Part shown: piece by piece, positions 19,540 to 31,241 of the stretch | Position numbering within the stretch: the stretch's first letter is position 1 | How the letters are laid out: each line of letters begins with the position of its first letter | Assembly (NCBI GenBank): GCA_026874595.1 | Contig: CM049309.1 | Location: forward strand, 97,422,723-97,486,722 | Direction: 5' to 3' | DNA length: 64,000 bases | Source of the DNA: Sipunculus nudus | Taxonomy: Eukaryota > Annelida > Sipuncula > Golfingiida > Sipunculidae | Program-made: the position numbers and the translations under genes | Notes under the pieces: generated by a model | Databases searched by the model: none | Seen by the model: only the letters and a program-made list of their open reading frames with translations | Told to the model about the DNA's origin: nothing

Positions 19540-20237
19540 ATAATGAACAACATGGTTATTATGAAAAATCTCGTTATTATGAACAATCCCGATATAATGA
19601 ACAACATTGTTATTATAAACAACTTGGCTATAATAAACAACCTTGTCGTTATGAACAACCTTGTTATTAGGAACAACCTGTTATTATAAACTACTTGGCT
19701 ATAATGAACAACCTTGTTGTTGTGAATACCATGTTATTAGGAACAACCTGGTTATTAGGAAAAACCTGGTTATAATGAAGAACCTTGTTATAATCAACAC
19801 CATGGTTATTATGAACAACCTTGCTATTATTAACAACCTCGTTATTATGCCCAACCTGGTTATTATAGACAACCTCGTTAGTATGAACCACCTTGTTATA
19901 ATTATCAACTTTGTTATAATGAACAACCTTATTATGAATAACCTCTTATTATGAACAACTTGGTTATAATGTACAAGCTGGTTATAATAATCAACATTAT
20001 AAACAACGTGGTTATTATGTTCAACCTCGCTATACTGAACAATCTCGTTATAATGAACAACCTTGTTATAATAAACAACCCGGTTATCAGGAACAACCTC
20101 GTTATTGGGAACAACCTTTTTTATTGACAACCTTGTTATTTTGAACCACCTGGCTATTAGGAAAAACCTGGTTAAAATGAAGAACCTTGTTATTATGAAG
20201 AACCTTGTTATATGAACAACATGGTTATTTTGAACAA
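19540..20237. repeat. 18-bp minisatellite array, forward orientation
   Basis: About 38 units of 'gttattatgaacaacctc' type, much diverged. The period is a multiple of three, so several frames stay open on both strands ('VIMNNL' forward, 'RLFIIT' and 'EVVHNN' reverse). This explains the long ORFs here; no gene is called. Confidence 0.9.
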
Positions 20238-20930
20238 CATATTTTCTTGACATATAACAGTTCCTCAACATAAGTTTCGGACCATAATATTGACGTTAAA
20301 CTCAAGGGGGCGCCACGTGCTTAAGTAATGCATACATCTTATACACATATATACAGATATGATAACCAGGTTGTTGATAATAACCAGGTTGTTCACTTTG
20401 ACCAGGTTCTTAATTATAACCTGTTTGTTCATTATAACACGTTTTGTCGTGATAGCGAGGTTGTTCATTAAAACCAGGTTATTCATTATAACCAGGTTGA
20501 CATATTTTCTTGACATATCACAGTTCCTCAACATTAAGTTTCAGACCATAACACTAATAATAGTGACGTTAAACTCAAGGGGGCGCCACGTTCTTAAGTA
20601 ATGCATACATCTTATACACATATATACAGATATGATAACCAGGTTGTTGATAATAACCAGGTTGTTCACTTTGACCAGGTTCTTAATTATAACCTGTTTG
20701 TTCATTATAACACGTTTTGTCGTGATAGCGAGGTTGTTCATTAAAACCAGGTTATTCATTATAACCAGGTTGACATATTTTCTTGACATATAACAGTTCC
20801 TCAACATTAAGTTTCAGACCATAACACTAATAATATTGACGTTAAACTCACGGGGGCGCCACGTCCTTCAGGAATGCATACATCTCATACATATATATAC
20901 ATATATGATAACCAGGTTGCTCATTAAAAC
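20238..20930. repeat. Tandem repeat, units of 273 and 263 bp plus a partial third
   Basis: Units start at 20238, 20511 and 20774 with 'catattttcttgacatat'. Each holds 'cctcaaca.taagtttc', 'gggggcgccacg', 'aatgcatacatct' and then 18-bp minisatellite units in reverse orientation ('aaccaggttgttcattat'). Copies 1 and 2 are nearly identical. Confidence 0.9.
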
Positions 20931-21310
20931 CAGGTTTGTCGTAATAACGAGGTTGCTAATAATAACCAGATTTGACACAACAACTAGGTTGTTCATTATA
21001 ACAATATTGTTAGTTCATTATAACTAGGTTGTTCATTTCAATCATGTTTGCCATAATAACCGGGTTTGACACTCTCAACAGATTAGTCATTATAACCATG
21101 TTGTTCATTATAACCAGGTTGTTCATTTTAACCAGCTTTGTCGTAATAACCAGGTTGGACACCTTGAACAGATTGTTCATTATAACCGGGTTGTTCATTA
21201 TAACCACCCTGCTTATAATGACCTACCTGTTTATAATGACCACCCTGGTTATAATGACTACAATGGCTACTTTGACCATACTAGTCATAATGACTACCCT
21301 TGTAATAATG
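20931..21310. repeat. 18-bp minisatellite array, reverse orientation
   Basis: Units of 'ttcattataaccaggttg', passing at about 21220 into 'ttataatgaccaccctgg'. Opposite in orientation to 19540-20237. Confidence 0.85.
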
Positions 21311-21429
21311 GGATTGCATGGATATTCGTGAATCAGAACATCCAGCTGTGCTTTCAGATTTTACAAATTTAAATGATACCTACATACCGATCAGATAAGT
21401 CGTCATAGGGAGTGAATGTGTTAAACTTA

Positions 21430-21539
21430 CAGTGCTATGATGTATGTATGTATGCATGTATGTGTGTATATATGTATGTATATGTAAAGTTGTATATGTG
21501 TATGTCTGTACGTATGTATGTATGTATGTATGTATGTAT
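21430..21539. repeat. (TATG)n microsatellite
   Basis: Imperfect 'tatg' tetranucleotides. The right part, from 21482, belongs to the large inverted repeat with 24888-25535. Confidence 0.9.
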
Positions 21540-22370
21540 GAACGGAACACAATTTTAAGTATAAAGTCTTTATTATTCATATTCAACTTAAATATTCAAC
21601 ATAACATTCAGATTCAACTTAAGTAATCAACGTAGCCTAAGTTGATCAACTTAGGATTCAACATAAGCTTAAGTTTATCAACTTAACCTAAGTTAATCAA
21701 CTTAAGATTCAACATAAGCTTAAGTTTATCAACTTAACATAAGTTGATAAACATAAGATTCAACATAAGCTTAAGTTGACAAACTTAAGATTCAACATAA
21801 GCTTAAGTTGACATTCAACATATTAAGTTGATAAACATAAGATTCAACATAAGCTTAAGTTGACATTCAACATAATAAGTTGATAAACATAAGATTCAAC
21901 ATAAGCTTAAGTTGACAAACTTAAGATTCAACATAACCTTAAGTTTATCAACTTAACCTAAGTTGATAGACATAAGATTCAACATAAGCTTAAATTGACA
22001 TTCAACATAATAAGTTGATAAACATAAGATTCAACATAAGCTTAAGTTGACATTCGACATAAGAAGTTGACAAAATTAAGATTTCAACATAAGCTTAAGT
22101 TGATCAACATAGCCAAAGTTGACAAATTTAAGATTTCAACATAAGGTCAAGTTGACATTTAGATTCAACTCAAGGAGAACTCATTTTTTCTTGACCCGAT
22201 GGAGTCTGACTGACCAACCGGACTCCAAAGGTCATTGCTCAGGTCTGAAATGGTAATTTTATTGATTATGGTCCTAAACTTAATGTTATGGTCCTAAACA
22301 TAAGTTGACTAGGGTTGTTAACCTATAGGGTTATCACAACCTAGGGTTATAGCGGCTATCCTGAAAAAAG
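21540..22370. repeat. Element B, copy 2
   Basis: Same order as 2250-2923 with more internal palindromic units (831 bp against 674). Together with its left flank it forms the left arm of an inverted repeat whose right arm is 24888-25535. Confidence 0.85.
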
Positions 22371-23060
22371 GAGCATCAATTCTTTAAAGCCGTTAAAAAA
22401 ACAGAGAAACGATAATAAAAGTATACAAACACTCAAAATAACTGAAATAGATTTTGTTTTAACGAACTGTAGCAAGTAGAAACGTTAATACATTCATATC
22501 ATGTCACAATTAGAACTTAAAGTCAATAAAAATTAAAATTTCTTAAAATTTCAAATTATGCTAATAACTTTTCGAATAAACTTGGAAAAATCAATTTTTT
22601 TCAAGGGTTAGTTCTGAAATCGCAAACCTGTTTCCTTTTGGAAAAGAAAACAAACGAAATATGCGTTTTGCATAATTTATGAGCAAATTTCAAATTTCAA
22701 AATTCAAAATTTAAAATTTTTATTTTTTTAAATTTAAATTTTAAATTTATATTTTTGCGTTACAGACGGTGATAAAAAGTGATAGCAGATGACAGGTCAC
22801 CAAATAAATGATGTTTTCTGTGTTTTTACTGTGTTTTTTAACGCTTACAATCAGTCATGGTTAGCCTTAAGTTGAATTTTGTAATTTCGGTCCTACATTT
22901 TAAAACTCAATTTTCTGAAAAAATATTAAAGTTAAAATTTTTTTTTCTTTTCTTAAATTTAAGTGTTACTGACTTTTACAAATATCCTGAGTTTAAAGGT
23001 CGAAACTTAAAAAATGACAAAGTTATATGCACATAAAAAAAAAGTGGCACCTCAGCTGAA
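22371..23060. repeat. Dispersed repeat D, copy 1
   Basis: Non-coding, AT-rich. Aligns with 26405-27110 from 'gagcatcaattctttaaag' onward, including 'gaactgtagcaagtagaaac', 'cagacggtga' and 'cctcagctgaatttgccac', at moderate identity. In both places the sequence to the left is the element B tail, so the repeat may be one larger element. Confidence 0.8.
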
Positions 23061-23475
23061 TTTGCCACTATCTCAGAGCTCACAGGGGGTACGCAGCTTA
23101 ATTAAGAAGAGGACCCAATTTGATCATAATTGTTTTGGTCTTTTTTTTTTTTCAGTGGTTATCTAACCATTTTATTTAAACGTGAAACCATATCTTTTGC
23201 ATTTTTGTTAGATTGTAGCACAATAAAAGTGCTTTTGACCAGTGGTCAAAAGGGGTCACGTGACCACTGACCAGTGCCTAGCCACGCCCAAGGACCGAAA
23301 ATTTTTTTCAAGTTTTTCAAAAAAAAATAAAAAAATGAAGTGGTCAGGCCATTTGTTATAACTATGATAAAAAATAGAATTTTATGAAATTAATTGCAAA
23401 ATGAATGGGTCTAAACGCTTGAATTTTGCAAAAACGGTTTGACTTAGTCATTTTTTTAAGTTGTTGGACTCTAAT
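23061..23475. other. Spacer with short palindromes
   Basis: Contains 'ggtcacgtgacc' (23254-23265), a perfect 12-bp palindrome with a central CACGTG, and 'gaccagtggtc' just to its left. No gene. Confidence 0.5.
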
Positions 23476-23623
23476 TAGGGTTAGGGTTAGGGTTAGGTTA
23501 GGGTTAGGGTTAGGGTTAGGGTTAGGGTTAGGGTTAGGGTTAGGGTTAGGGTTAGGGTTAGGGTTAGGGTTAGGGTTAGGGTTAGGGTTAGGGTTAGGGT
23601 TAGGGTTAGGGTTAGGGTTAGGG

Positions 23624-23664
<41 letters not shown>

Positions 23665-23774
23665 GGTTAGGGTTAGGGTTAGGGTTAGGGTTAGGGTTAG
23701 GGTTAGGGTTAGGGTTAGGGTTAGGGTTAGGGTTAGGGTTAGGGTTAGGGTTAGGGTTAGGGTTAGGGTTAGGG

Positions 23775-23851
<77 letters not shown>

Positions 23852-23853
23852 GG

Positions 23854-23894
<41 letters not shown>

Positions 23895-24091
23895 GGTTAG
23901 GGTTAGGGTTAGGGTTAGGGTTAGGGTTAGGGTTAGGGTTAGGGTTAGGGTTAGGGTTAGGGTTAGGGTTAGGGTTAGGGTTAGGTTAGGGTTAGGGTTA
24001 GGGTTAGGGTTAGGGTTAGGGTTTAGGTTAGGGTTAGGGTTAGGGTTAGGGTTAGGGTTAGGGTTAGGGTTAGGGTTAGGGTTAGGGCTAG
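23476..24091 (+). repeat. Interstitial telomere-type (TTAGGG)n array
   Basis: About 615 bp of 'ttaggg' on the plus strand, with sparse variants (TTAGG, TTTAGGG, one GGGTTGGG). TTAGGG is the telomere repeat of most animals other than arthropods and nematodes. It lies inside the window with unrelated DNA on both sides, so it is interstitial. The 123-aa GLGLGL/RVRVRV frame is an artefact. Confidence 0.95.
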
Positions 24092-24350
24092 GGTCTTAGA
24101 CTTAACATAAGTTGAAAACGTGTATTATCAGTCCTAAATACAACTTAATTTGTGTATTTTTCAACTTTACAGAGAAAAATCTTAAGTTGAAAATTACGTT
24201 CAACTTAATCTTGTATTGGTCCTTTCATTTCAACTTAAGGTGTCCTTAAGTTTATCAACTTAAGCTTATGTTGACTCCAAACACTTGTTTTTTCGTGTCC
24301 ATGTTGGCTTAGTGGACTCTAGGAGGTAGCGCCACCTCGGAGCTTAGCGT

Positions 24351-24800
24351 GTACTTGCCAATTTTTGGTATCTTTACATATGTTACGGTCTTAAACTTAG
24401 AATGTTATGGTCGGAAACTTAAATTTGAAAAACAGTTAAATGTCAAGAAAAAGACAGTTTTTCAAACTTACAAGTTGTCAAAATAGTGGGCCCTTTCCTT
24501 CTGAGTAAGAGAAAAATAAAAGCGCATATTTAATATGCCGAAAAAACTGAACATGTACTTGCCACTTTTCGGTATCTTTTCATGTGATATGGTCTTAAAC
24601 TTTGAATGTAATGGTCGGATATGGTCTTAAACTTAGAATGTTATGGTCGGAAACTTAAAGTTGAAAAACTGTTTGTGTCAAGAAAATGGGAGTTTTTCAA
24701 GCTTACGAAGGGTCTAAATAGTGTGCTCTTTCCTTACAAGTAGGAGAAAAATAAAAGCGCATATATAATATGTTGAAAAAAAACTGAACTTGTACTTGCC
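24351..24800. repeat. Tandem duplication, units of about 204 and 237 bp
   Basis: Units start at 24351 and 24555 with 'gtacttgcca', continue through 'atggtcggaaacttaaa' and end 'aaaagcgcatat.taatatg'. A third 'gtacttgcc' at 24792 starts no full unit. Confidence 0.8.
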
Positions 24801-24887
24801 CTAACTTACATTGTTATGTTCATAATCTTAATCCTAATCAGAATACAGTGGACACTTTTAAATATGTATGTTTGTATGTATGTATGT

Positions 24888-25535
24888 AACCCTAGTCAAC
24901 TTATGTTTAGGACCATAACATTAAGTTTAGGACCATAATCAATAAAATTACCATTTCAGACCTGAGCAATGACCTTTGGAGTCCGGTTGGTCAGTCAGAC
25001 TCCATCGGGTCAAGAAAAAATGAGTTCTCCTTGAGTTGAATCTAAATGTCAACTTGACCTTATGTTGAAATCTTAAATTTGTCAACTTTGGCTATGTTGA
25101 TCAACTTAAGCTTATGTTGAAATCTTAATTTTGTCAACTTCTTATGTCGAATGTCAACTTAAGCTTATGTTGAATCTTATGTTTATCAACTTAATATGTT
25201 GAATGTCAACTTAAGCTTATGTTGAATCTTATGTCTATCAACTTAGGTTAAGTTGATAAACTTAAGGTTATGTTGAATCTTAAGTTTGTCAACTTAAGCT
25301 TATGTTGAATCTTATGTTTATCAACTTAGGTTAAGTTGATAAACTTAAGGTTATGTTGAATCCTAAGTTGATCAACTTAGGCTACGTTGATTACTTAAGT
25401 TGAATCTGAATGTTATGTTGAATAATTAAGTTGAATATGAATAATAAAGACTTTATACTTAAAATTGTGTTCCGTTCATACATACATACATACATACATA
25501 CATACGTACAGACATACACATATACAACTTTACAT
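24888..25535. repeat. Element B, copy 3, inverted
   Basis: Reverse complement of 21482-22316, from 'aaccctagtcaac' to 'caactttacat', including the (CATA)n flank. Shorter than the left arm because it has fewer minisatellite units. It abuts the satellite unit at 25536. Confidence 0.9.
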
Positions 25536-26115
25536 GTGGAAATGCTGAAAAATGATAGTACTTTTGGTCCTGCTCCAGACAATGAGGGATTTTCTCAGTA
25601 TTTGAACATTGTCGCTTATGCCGATAAGTCATCCGGCTTTTTTGAAAATGTCGGTAGTGTCCATAAGTTAATTTAGTCTGAAATGTGAACCGTTAAACAT
25701 ATAAGTGGAGATGCTGAAAAATATAGTACTTTTAGTCCTAGTGCAGGCAATAAGGGATTTTCTCAGTATTTGAACATTGTCGGTGTTGCTGATAAGTTAT
25801 TCGGCTATTTTGAAAATGTCGGTAGTGTCGATAAGTTAATTTAGTCTGAATTGTGAACCGTTAAATATATAAATGGAAATGCTGAAAAATTATAGTACTT
25901 TTGGTCCTACTCCAGGCAATAAGGGATTTTCTCACTATTTGAACATTGTCGCTTTTGCCGATAAGTCATCGGGCTATTTGGAAAATGTCGGTAGTGTCGA
26001 TAAGTTATTTTAGTCTGAAATGTGATCCATTAAATACACATATTGAAATGCTAAAAATTAAAGTACTTTTGGTCCTACTCCAGGCAATAAGGGATTTTCT
26101 CAGTATTTGAACATT
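25536..26115. repeat. 168-bp satellite, left outpost (about 3.5 units)
   Basis: Units of 'gtggaaatgctgaaaaat', 'agtacttttggtcct', 'aagggattttctcagtattt' and 'gaaaatgtcggtagtgtcga'. The segment 25536-26115 is very close to 35895-36470 of the main array, so it is a transposed piece of it. Confidence 0.9.
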
Positions 26116-26305
26116 TTCGCTTATACAATGACCACACTAGTTACAATGAGTACCCTAGTTTTAATGGCATTGCATGGATTTTCCTGAATCCAGGTTTGCT
26201 TTCAGATTTTACAAATTTACCTCGTTATTATGAAGAACCTCGTTATTATGAAAAACCTCGTTATAACGAAAAAATGGTTATAATGAACAAAACCGTTATA
26301 TCTGA
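26116..26305. repeat. Short 18-bp minisatellite patch
   Basis: 'ttattatgaagaacctcg' units at about 26222-26300. Confidence 0.6.
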
Positions 26306-27110
26306 GGTCTGAAATGATAATCTATTGACTATGGTTCTAAACTTAGTGTTATGGTCCTAAACATAAGTTACCCTATAGGGTTATAGCAAACTAGGGTTAT
26401 CGCGGCTATACTTAAAAAGGAGCATCAATTCTTTAAAGTCGGTAAAAAAATAGGGAAACGATAATAAAAGTATAAAAACACTCAAAATACCTGCAATAGA
26501 GTTTGTTTTACCGAACTGTAGCAAGTAGAAACGTTAATACTTTCATATCATGTCAAGATTAGAACTTAAAGTCACTAAAAATAAAAATTTCTTAAAATTT
26601 CAAATTATGCTAACAACTTTTCGAATAAACTTGGAAAAATCTATTTTTTCCCAAGGGTTAGTTCTGTAATCGACAACCTATTGTATTTGGAAAAGAAAAC
26701 AAACGAAATATGCCTTTCGCATAATTTATGAGCAAATTTCAAAGTTAAAAATTAAAAATTCAAAATGTTTATTTTTTTTATTTGAATATTGAATTTCTAT
26801 TTTTGCGTTCCAGACGGTGACAAAAACGGATAACAGACGACAGTTAACCAAATAAATTATGTTTTCTGTGTTTTTACTGTGTCTTTTAACGCTTCAAATC
26901 AGTCACGGTTAGCCTTAAGTTGAATTTTGTAATTTCGGTCCTAAATTTTTAAACTCAATTTTCTCCCAAAAAAAAGTTGAGGTTGATTTTTTTCTTTTAC
27001 AAAAAAAGAAGTTTTACTGACTTTTACAAATATCCTAAGTTTAAAGGTTGAAACTTAAAAAATGACAAAGTTTTCTGAACATGGACAAAACGTGGCACCT
27101 CGGCTGAATT
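26306..27110. repeat. Dispersed repeat D, copy 2
   Basis: Counterpart of 22240-23060, beginning in the element B tail ('gaggtctgaaatgataat') without its minisatellite part. Confidence 0.8.
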
Positions 27111-27264
27111 TGCCAGGATCTCAGAGTTCCCCTGGTCTCTGAGCTTAATAAATAACATGATCTAACCCTAACCATTCTGTACGTGTCTATATATGCTCTA
27201 CTCTAGGACGTGGCGCCCCCTAGTCAATAGTATGGTCCTAAACATAGTGTTATGGTTTGATAAC

Positions 27265-27972
27265 TTTGATGGTTGAGAAATCAGTTCTGTTGGGAGCAGG
27301 GTAAAACGGATGCACCTGCTGTATATTGGGTGTAAACCCAACCTTTTGGCGCCAGAATGGGGTCGCTGTGACGAAAAGTTTGGAAATGGTTTGAAAAAAG
27401 CAGTGTGCAGGAGTATGACATTTCAGCAGAAGGGGTGAAATTTTGAATTTCTTTGCAGGCTGGATTCTAAAGTAATAGTAGTAGAGCCAACTGCTTTTAG
27501 CTGCAGGTTTGTCTCGTCGAGAGCTTCCTAAAATACCAATTACAAGGGCCTATGTGTGATATGGGGTGTCTGAATCAGGCTGGGAGGTCATTTTCGGTGT
27601 CCATATGACAAACTGTTTTGTTTTGCAACCTTTGATGGTTGAGAAATCTGTTCTCTTGGGAGCAGGGTAAAATGGCTGTACCTGGTGTATATGTGGTGTA
27701 AACCTGAACTTTTGGCACCAGAATGGGGTCGCTGTGACAAATAGTTTGGAAATAGTTTGAAAAAAGCAATGTGCAGGAGAATGAGATTTCAGCAGTAGGG
27801 GGGAAATTTTGAATTTCATTGCAGGCTGGATTCTAAAGCTGTAGGAGTAGAGCCAAATGCTATTGGCTACGGGTTTGTCTAGTCGAGATCTTTCTATAAA
27901 TTCCAAACACAAGGGCCTCTGTGTCATATCGGGGGTCTTAATCAGACTAGAAGGTCATTTGCAGTGTATTAA
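27265..27972. repeat. Tandem pair, period 366 bp
   Basis: Units at 27265 and 27631 start 'tttgatggttgagaaatc' and share 'ggagcagggtaaaa', 'agaatggggtcgctgtgac' and 'gcaggctggattctaaag' at roughly 85 percent. The 125-aa minus frame in the second unit has no counterpart in the first and is probably not real. Confidence 0.8.
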
Positions 27973-28279
27973 ATGATTAAATTATCTTAAAAACTAAGGT
28001 CGGCTGGAATCACACAATTTCCCCTCGAAGCTCAGAAAGAGGATTGAGCCGCGGCAAAAGACCCATTTCGCATACACCAGTAGTGTCGAAACCGCACCCT
28101 GGCCCTTCTTTGTCCCGCGGAAAACCCCGAAACAATTCTCTTCTTTATCAAATTTACGCCACTAGTATGGTCCTAAACATAGTGTTATGGTCCTAAACTT
28201 AAAGTTATTATGTATGGAATAAAATGGGCCAATCAATGAAATCACTTAACTTTTCTCAGTATTTGAACATTCGGCTATT
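27973..28279. other. GC-richer spacer and two 'tatggtcctaaac' motifs
   Basis: Nothing recognised apart from the motifs near 28165-28200 and a stray satellite piece 'ttctcagtatttgaacatt' near 28252-28270. Confidence 0.5.
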
Positions 28280-29870
28280 TAAAAAGTTCGTTATTATGAA
28301 GAACCCCGTTATTAAGGCCAACCTCGTTACTATGGGCAACCTCGTTATTATGAACAACTTCGTTAGTATGACCAACCTTGTGATTATGAGCAACCTGGAT
28401 AAAATGTCCAACTTCGTCATAATGAACAATGTCGTTATTATGAACAACGCCGTTATTATGGACAACCTCGTTATTATGAACAACCTTGTTTTTTATGAAC
28501 AACTTGGATATTATGTCCCACCTCCTTACTATGAACAACCTCGTTATTATGGCCAACCTTGATATTATGAACAGCGTCGTTATTATGAACCACCTCGTTA
28601 GTAGGTACAACCTCTATTTTATGAACAACCTCGTTACTATGGACGACCTCGTTATTATGAACAATCTTGTTTTCATAAACAACCTCGTTACTATGGGCAA
28701 CCTCGTTATTAGGAACAACCTCTATATTATGAACAACCTCGTTACTATGGACAACCTCGTTATTATGAACAACCTTGTTTTCATAAACAACCTCGTTACT
28801 ATGGGCAACCTCGTTATTATGAGCAACCTTGTTTTATGAACAACTTGTATATTATGTCCCACCTCCTTACTATGAACAACCTCGTGATTATGGCCAACAT
28901 TGGTATTATGAACAGCGTCGTAATTATGAACCACCTCGTTAGTAGGAACAACCTGTATATTATGAACAACCTCGTTACTATGGACAACCTTGTTATTATG
29001 AACAACGTCGTTATTAGGAGCAACCTCTATATTATGAACAACCTCGTTACTATGGACAACCTCGTTATTATGAACAACCTTGTTTTCATAAACAACCTCG
29101 TTACTATGGGCAACCTTGCTATTATGAACAACGTCGTTATTATGAACCACCTCGTTAGTAGGAACAACCTCTATATTATGAAGAACCTCGTTATTATGGA
29201 CAACCTCGTTAGTAGGAACAACCTCTATATTGTGAAGAACCTCGTTATTATGAACAACCCCGTTATTATTTTGTTCAACCTCGTTTGAATAACCCTAACC
29301 TGTTTATTATGTCCCACCTCGTTATTATGAACAACCTCGTTTTTATTAACATCCTCGTTATTATGTCCCACTTCGTTAATATCAACAACCTCGTTTATAT
29401 GTCCAACCTTGTTATTGTGAACAGCGTAGTTATTATGAACAACCTCGTTATCATGAACAACCTTGTCATTATGAACAAACTTGATATTATAAACAACCTT
29501 GTTGCTGTGTCTAACCTTGTTATTGTGAACAACCTGGTAATTATGTCCCACCTCGTTACTATGAACAACCTCGTTTATATGTCCAACCTTGCTATTATGA
29601 ACAACCTCGTTTTTATGTCCCACATTTTTATTTTGTCCAACCTCGTTATTATGTCTCTCTTCGTTCCTTTGAACAACCTCGTTATTAGGTCCAACCTTGT
29701 TATTATGAACAACCTCGTTACTATGAACAACCCCGTTATTATGAACAACCTTGTCATTTTGAACAAACTTGTTATTTTAAACAACTTTGTTGCTATGTCG
29801 AACCTTGTTATTGTGAACAGCCTCGTTATTATGTCAAACCTCGTTACTATGAACAACCCTAACCTTAAAA
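28280..29870. repeat. 18-bp minisatellite array, forward orientation, about 88 units
   Basis: 'gttattatgaacaacctc' units, with local higher-order duplication (for example 28600-28830 against 28950-29130). Open frames up to 220 aa ('VIMNNL', 'EVVHNN', 'RLFIIT') are repeat artefacts. Confidence 0.9.
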
Positions 29871-29879
29871 TAGAAGTTA

Positions 29880-30596
29880 ACTTATTAAATATTTTTTTCA
29901 CTTTTGTTCGTCTTGTGTTCATTTTTTTTGGCTCGCAACTATTTTAAATGATTATACCCATAATCACACAATTACTGCTGAACAAGACCACACATGTCTG
30001 ATCCCATATGATGCAGTTTACATGTTCCACCAGTTTAGATGAAATTTAATGACTCGTTGTTAGTTTCAGACTAAAGTTAAACTGGAGTTGAAAATTACAA
30101 CAACATTCCGATTAAATTTACGCTCAATATGAAAATTGTAATAACACTCATAGTCAACCTAAGGTTCAGCTAAAAATTTACAATAACACTCATATCACTC
30201 CAGTTCATTTGTAATATGGCATAATGTAGGAAAAGGTCATGAACAATTATCCTAACAATTATTAGTAATCTGCAGGTCTTGTTTCTAATCAATTGAATGG
30301 TCCAGTTAGGGAGAAATATATATTCGGTTTGAAATGCACAGTTATACAAGCTTATAGTTTACATTCCAATTCAATTAAAGTATTCAACATAAGCTTAAGT
30401 TGATATTCAACATAAAAAGTTGACATTCACATTCACCTAAAGTATTCAACATAAGTTTATGTTAAAATTACAATAACTATAACATTAATTTAAACTTATG
30501 CAGTTTGCTAGTGTGTCATTTGGATCCAGACTGATTGACTCGAACTGACCAGTCTGCAGTAAATAAGTCAAATCTTAGGTCGAAAAATAAAATAAC

Positions 30597-30645
<49 letters not shown>

Positions 30646-31030
30646 TGTGAATTGGATCCAGACCTGTTGGTCTTCGACTGACTTAGTGAAAATTACAATA
30701 ACAAGATGCTTATATGTAAGCTTATGCATGTTTGAAAATTACAATAACAAGATCACTCGGACTGACCAATCCGATTTAAAAAATGCAGTAATGGGTCGAA
30801 AATTACAATAACATTGAAAAAAGGTAAAAATTACCATAAACACTCAATTTCATTCAATTAAACAATAAATATAGAATATTTGTGGAGCATCTGCTATCAT
30901 GATATTTCATGACATTGCCCAGGCTGCGGTACGTGGAACCTGCTCCTTTGCAGCCCATTGGCCTTTCAGCCTTTATATATACATATATATATATATAATT
31001 TATATTTAAATATATATATACTCGTGTAGA
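29880..31030. other. AT-rich stretch, microsatellites, no gene
   Basis: 'caacataagcttaagttg' units near 30380-30460, (TA)n then (TG)n at about 30598-30642, and repeated 'gaaaattacaataaca'. Nothing coding is supported. Confidence 0.5.
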
Positions 31031-31034
31031 TATA

Positions 31035-31241
31035 TTAGGTCTTCTTTTTCATTTTATGACGGCAACCTGAACACTTTAAGAAGGAAGCAGTTTTTGGCAA
31101 TCTTCTTTTAGTGTTGCACACATCGGTGAAACCTGGTAAATGAAGGCATATCAGGCAGTGGTAACATATGAAGTGACCACACAACATACGGTATAAACGA
31201 TACCCTCCAGGACAACCCGTTTTCCAACATTTTCTTGACAT
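31035..31241 (-). CDS. Small cysteine-rich ORF, RING-like (weak)
   Basis: The 68-aa frame holds 'CWKTGC', then 'MLCGHFICYHCLICLH', then 'FLKCSGCRHKMKKKT'. The spacing C-x-H-x2-C-x2-C followed by a late C-x2-C is what a RING finger would show, but the first pair is C-x4-C rather than C-x2-C. RING fingers are E3 ubiquitin-ligase modules. The frame is followed by a stop after a lysine-rich tail. A 94-aa frame overlaps it, and no other coding evidence is near. Treat as a candidate relic. Confidence 0.25.
   Translation of the reverse strand: MSRKCWKTGCPGGYRLYRMLCGHFICYHCLICLHLPGFTDVCNTKRRLPKTASFLKCSGCRHKMKKKT

Noticed and set aside
23426-23797. 123-aa frame of GLGLGL and RVRVRV
   Set aside because: It is the translation of (TTAGGG)n; two frame slips come from TTAGG variants.
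28486-29947. Asparagine-rich proteins up to 220 aa on both strands
   Set aside because: The 18-bp period leaves frames open on both strands equally; no start context, splice signal or unique domain.
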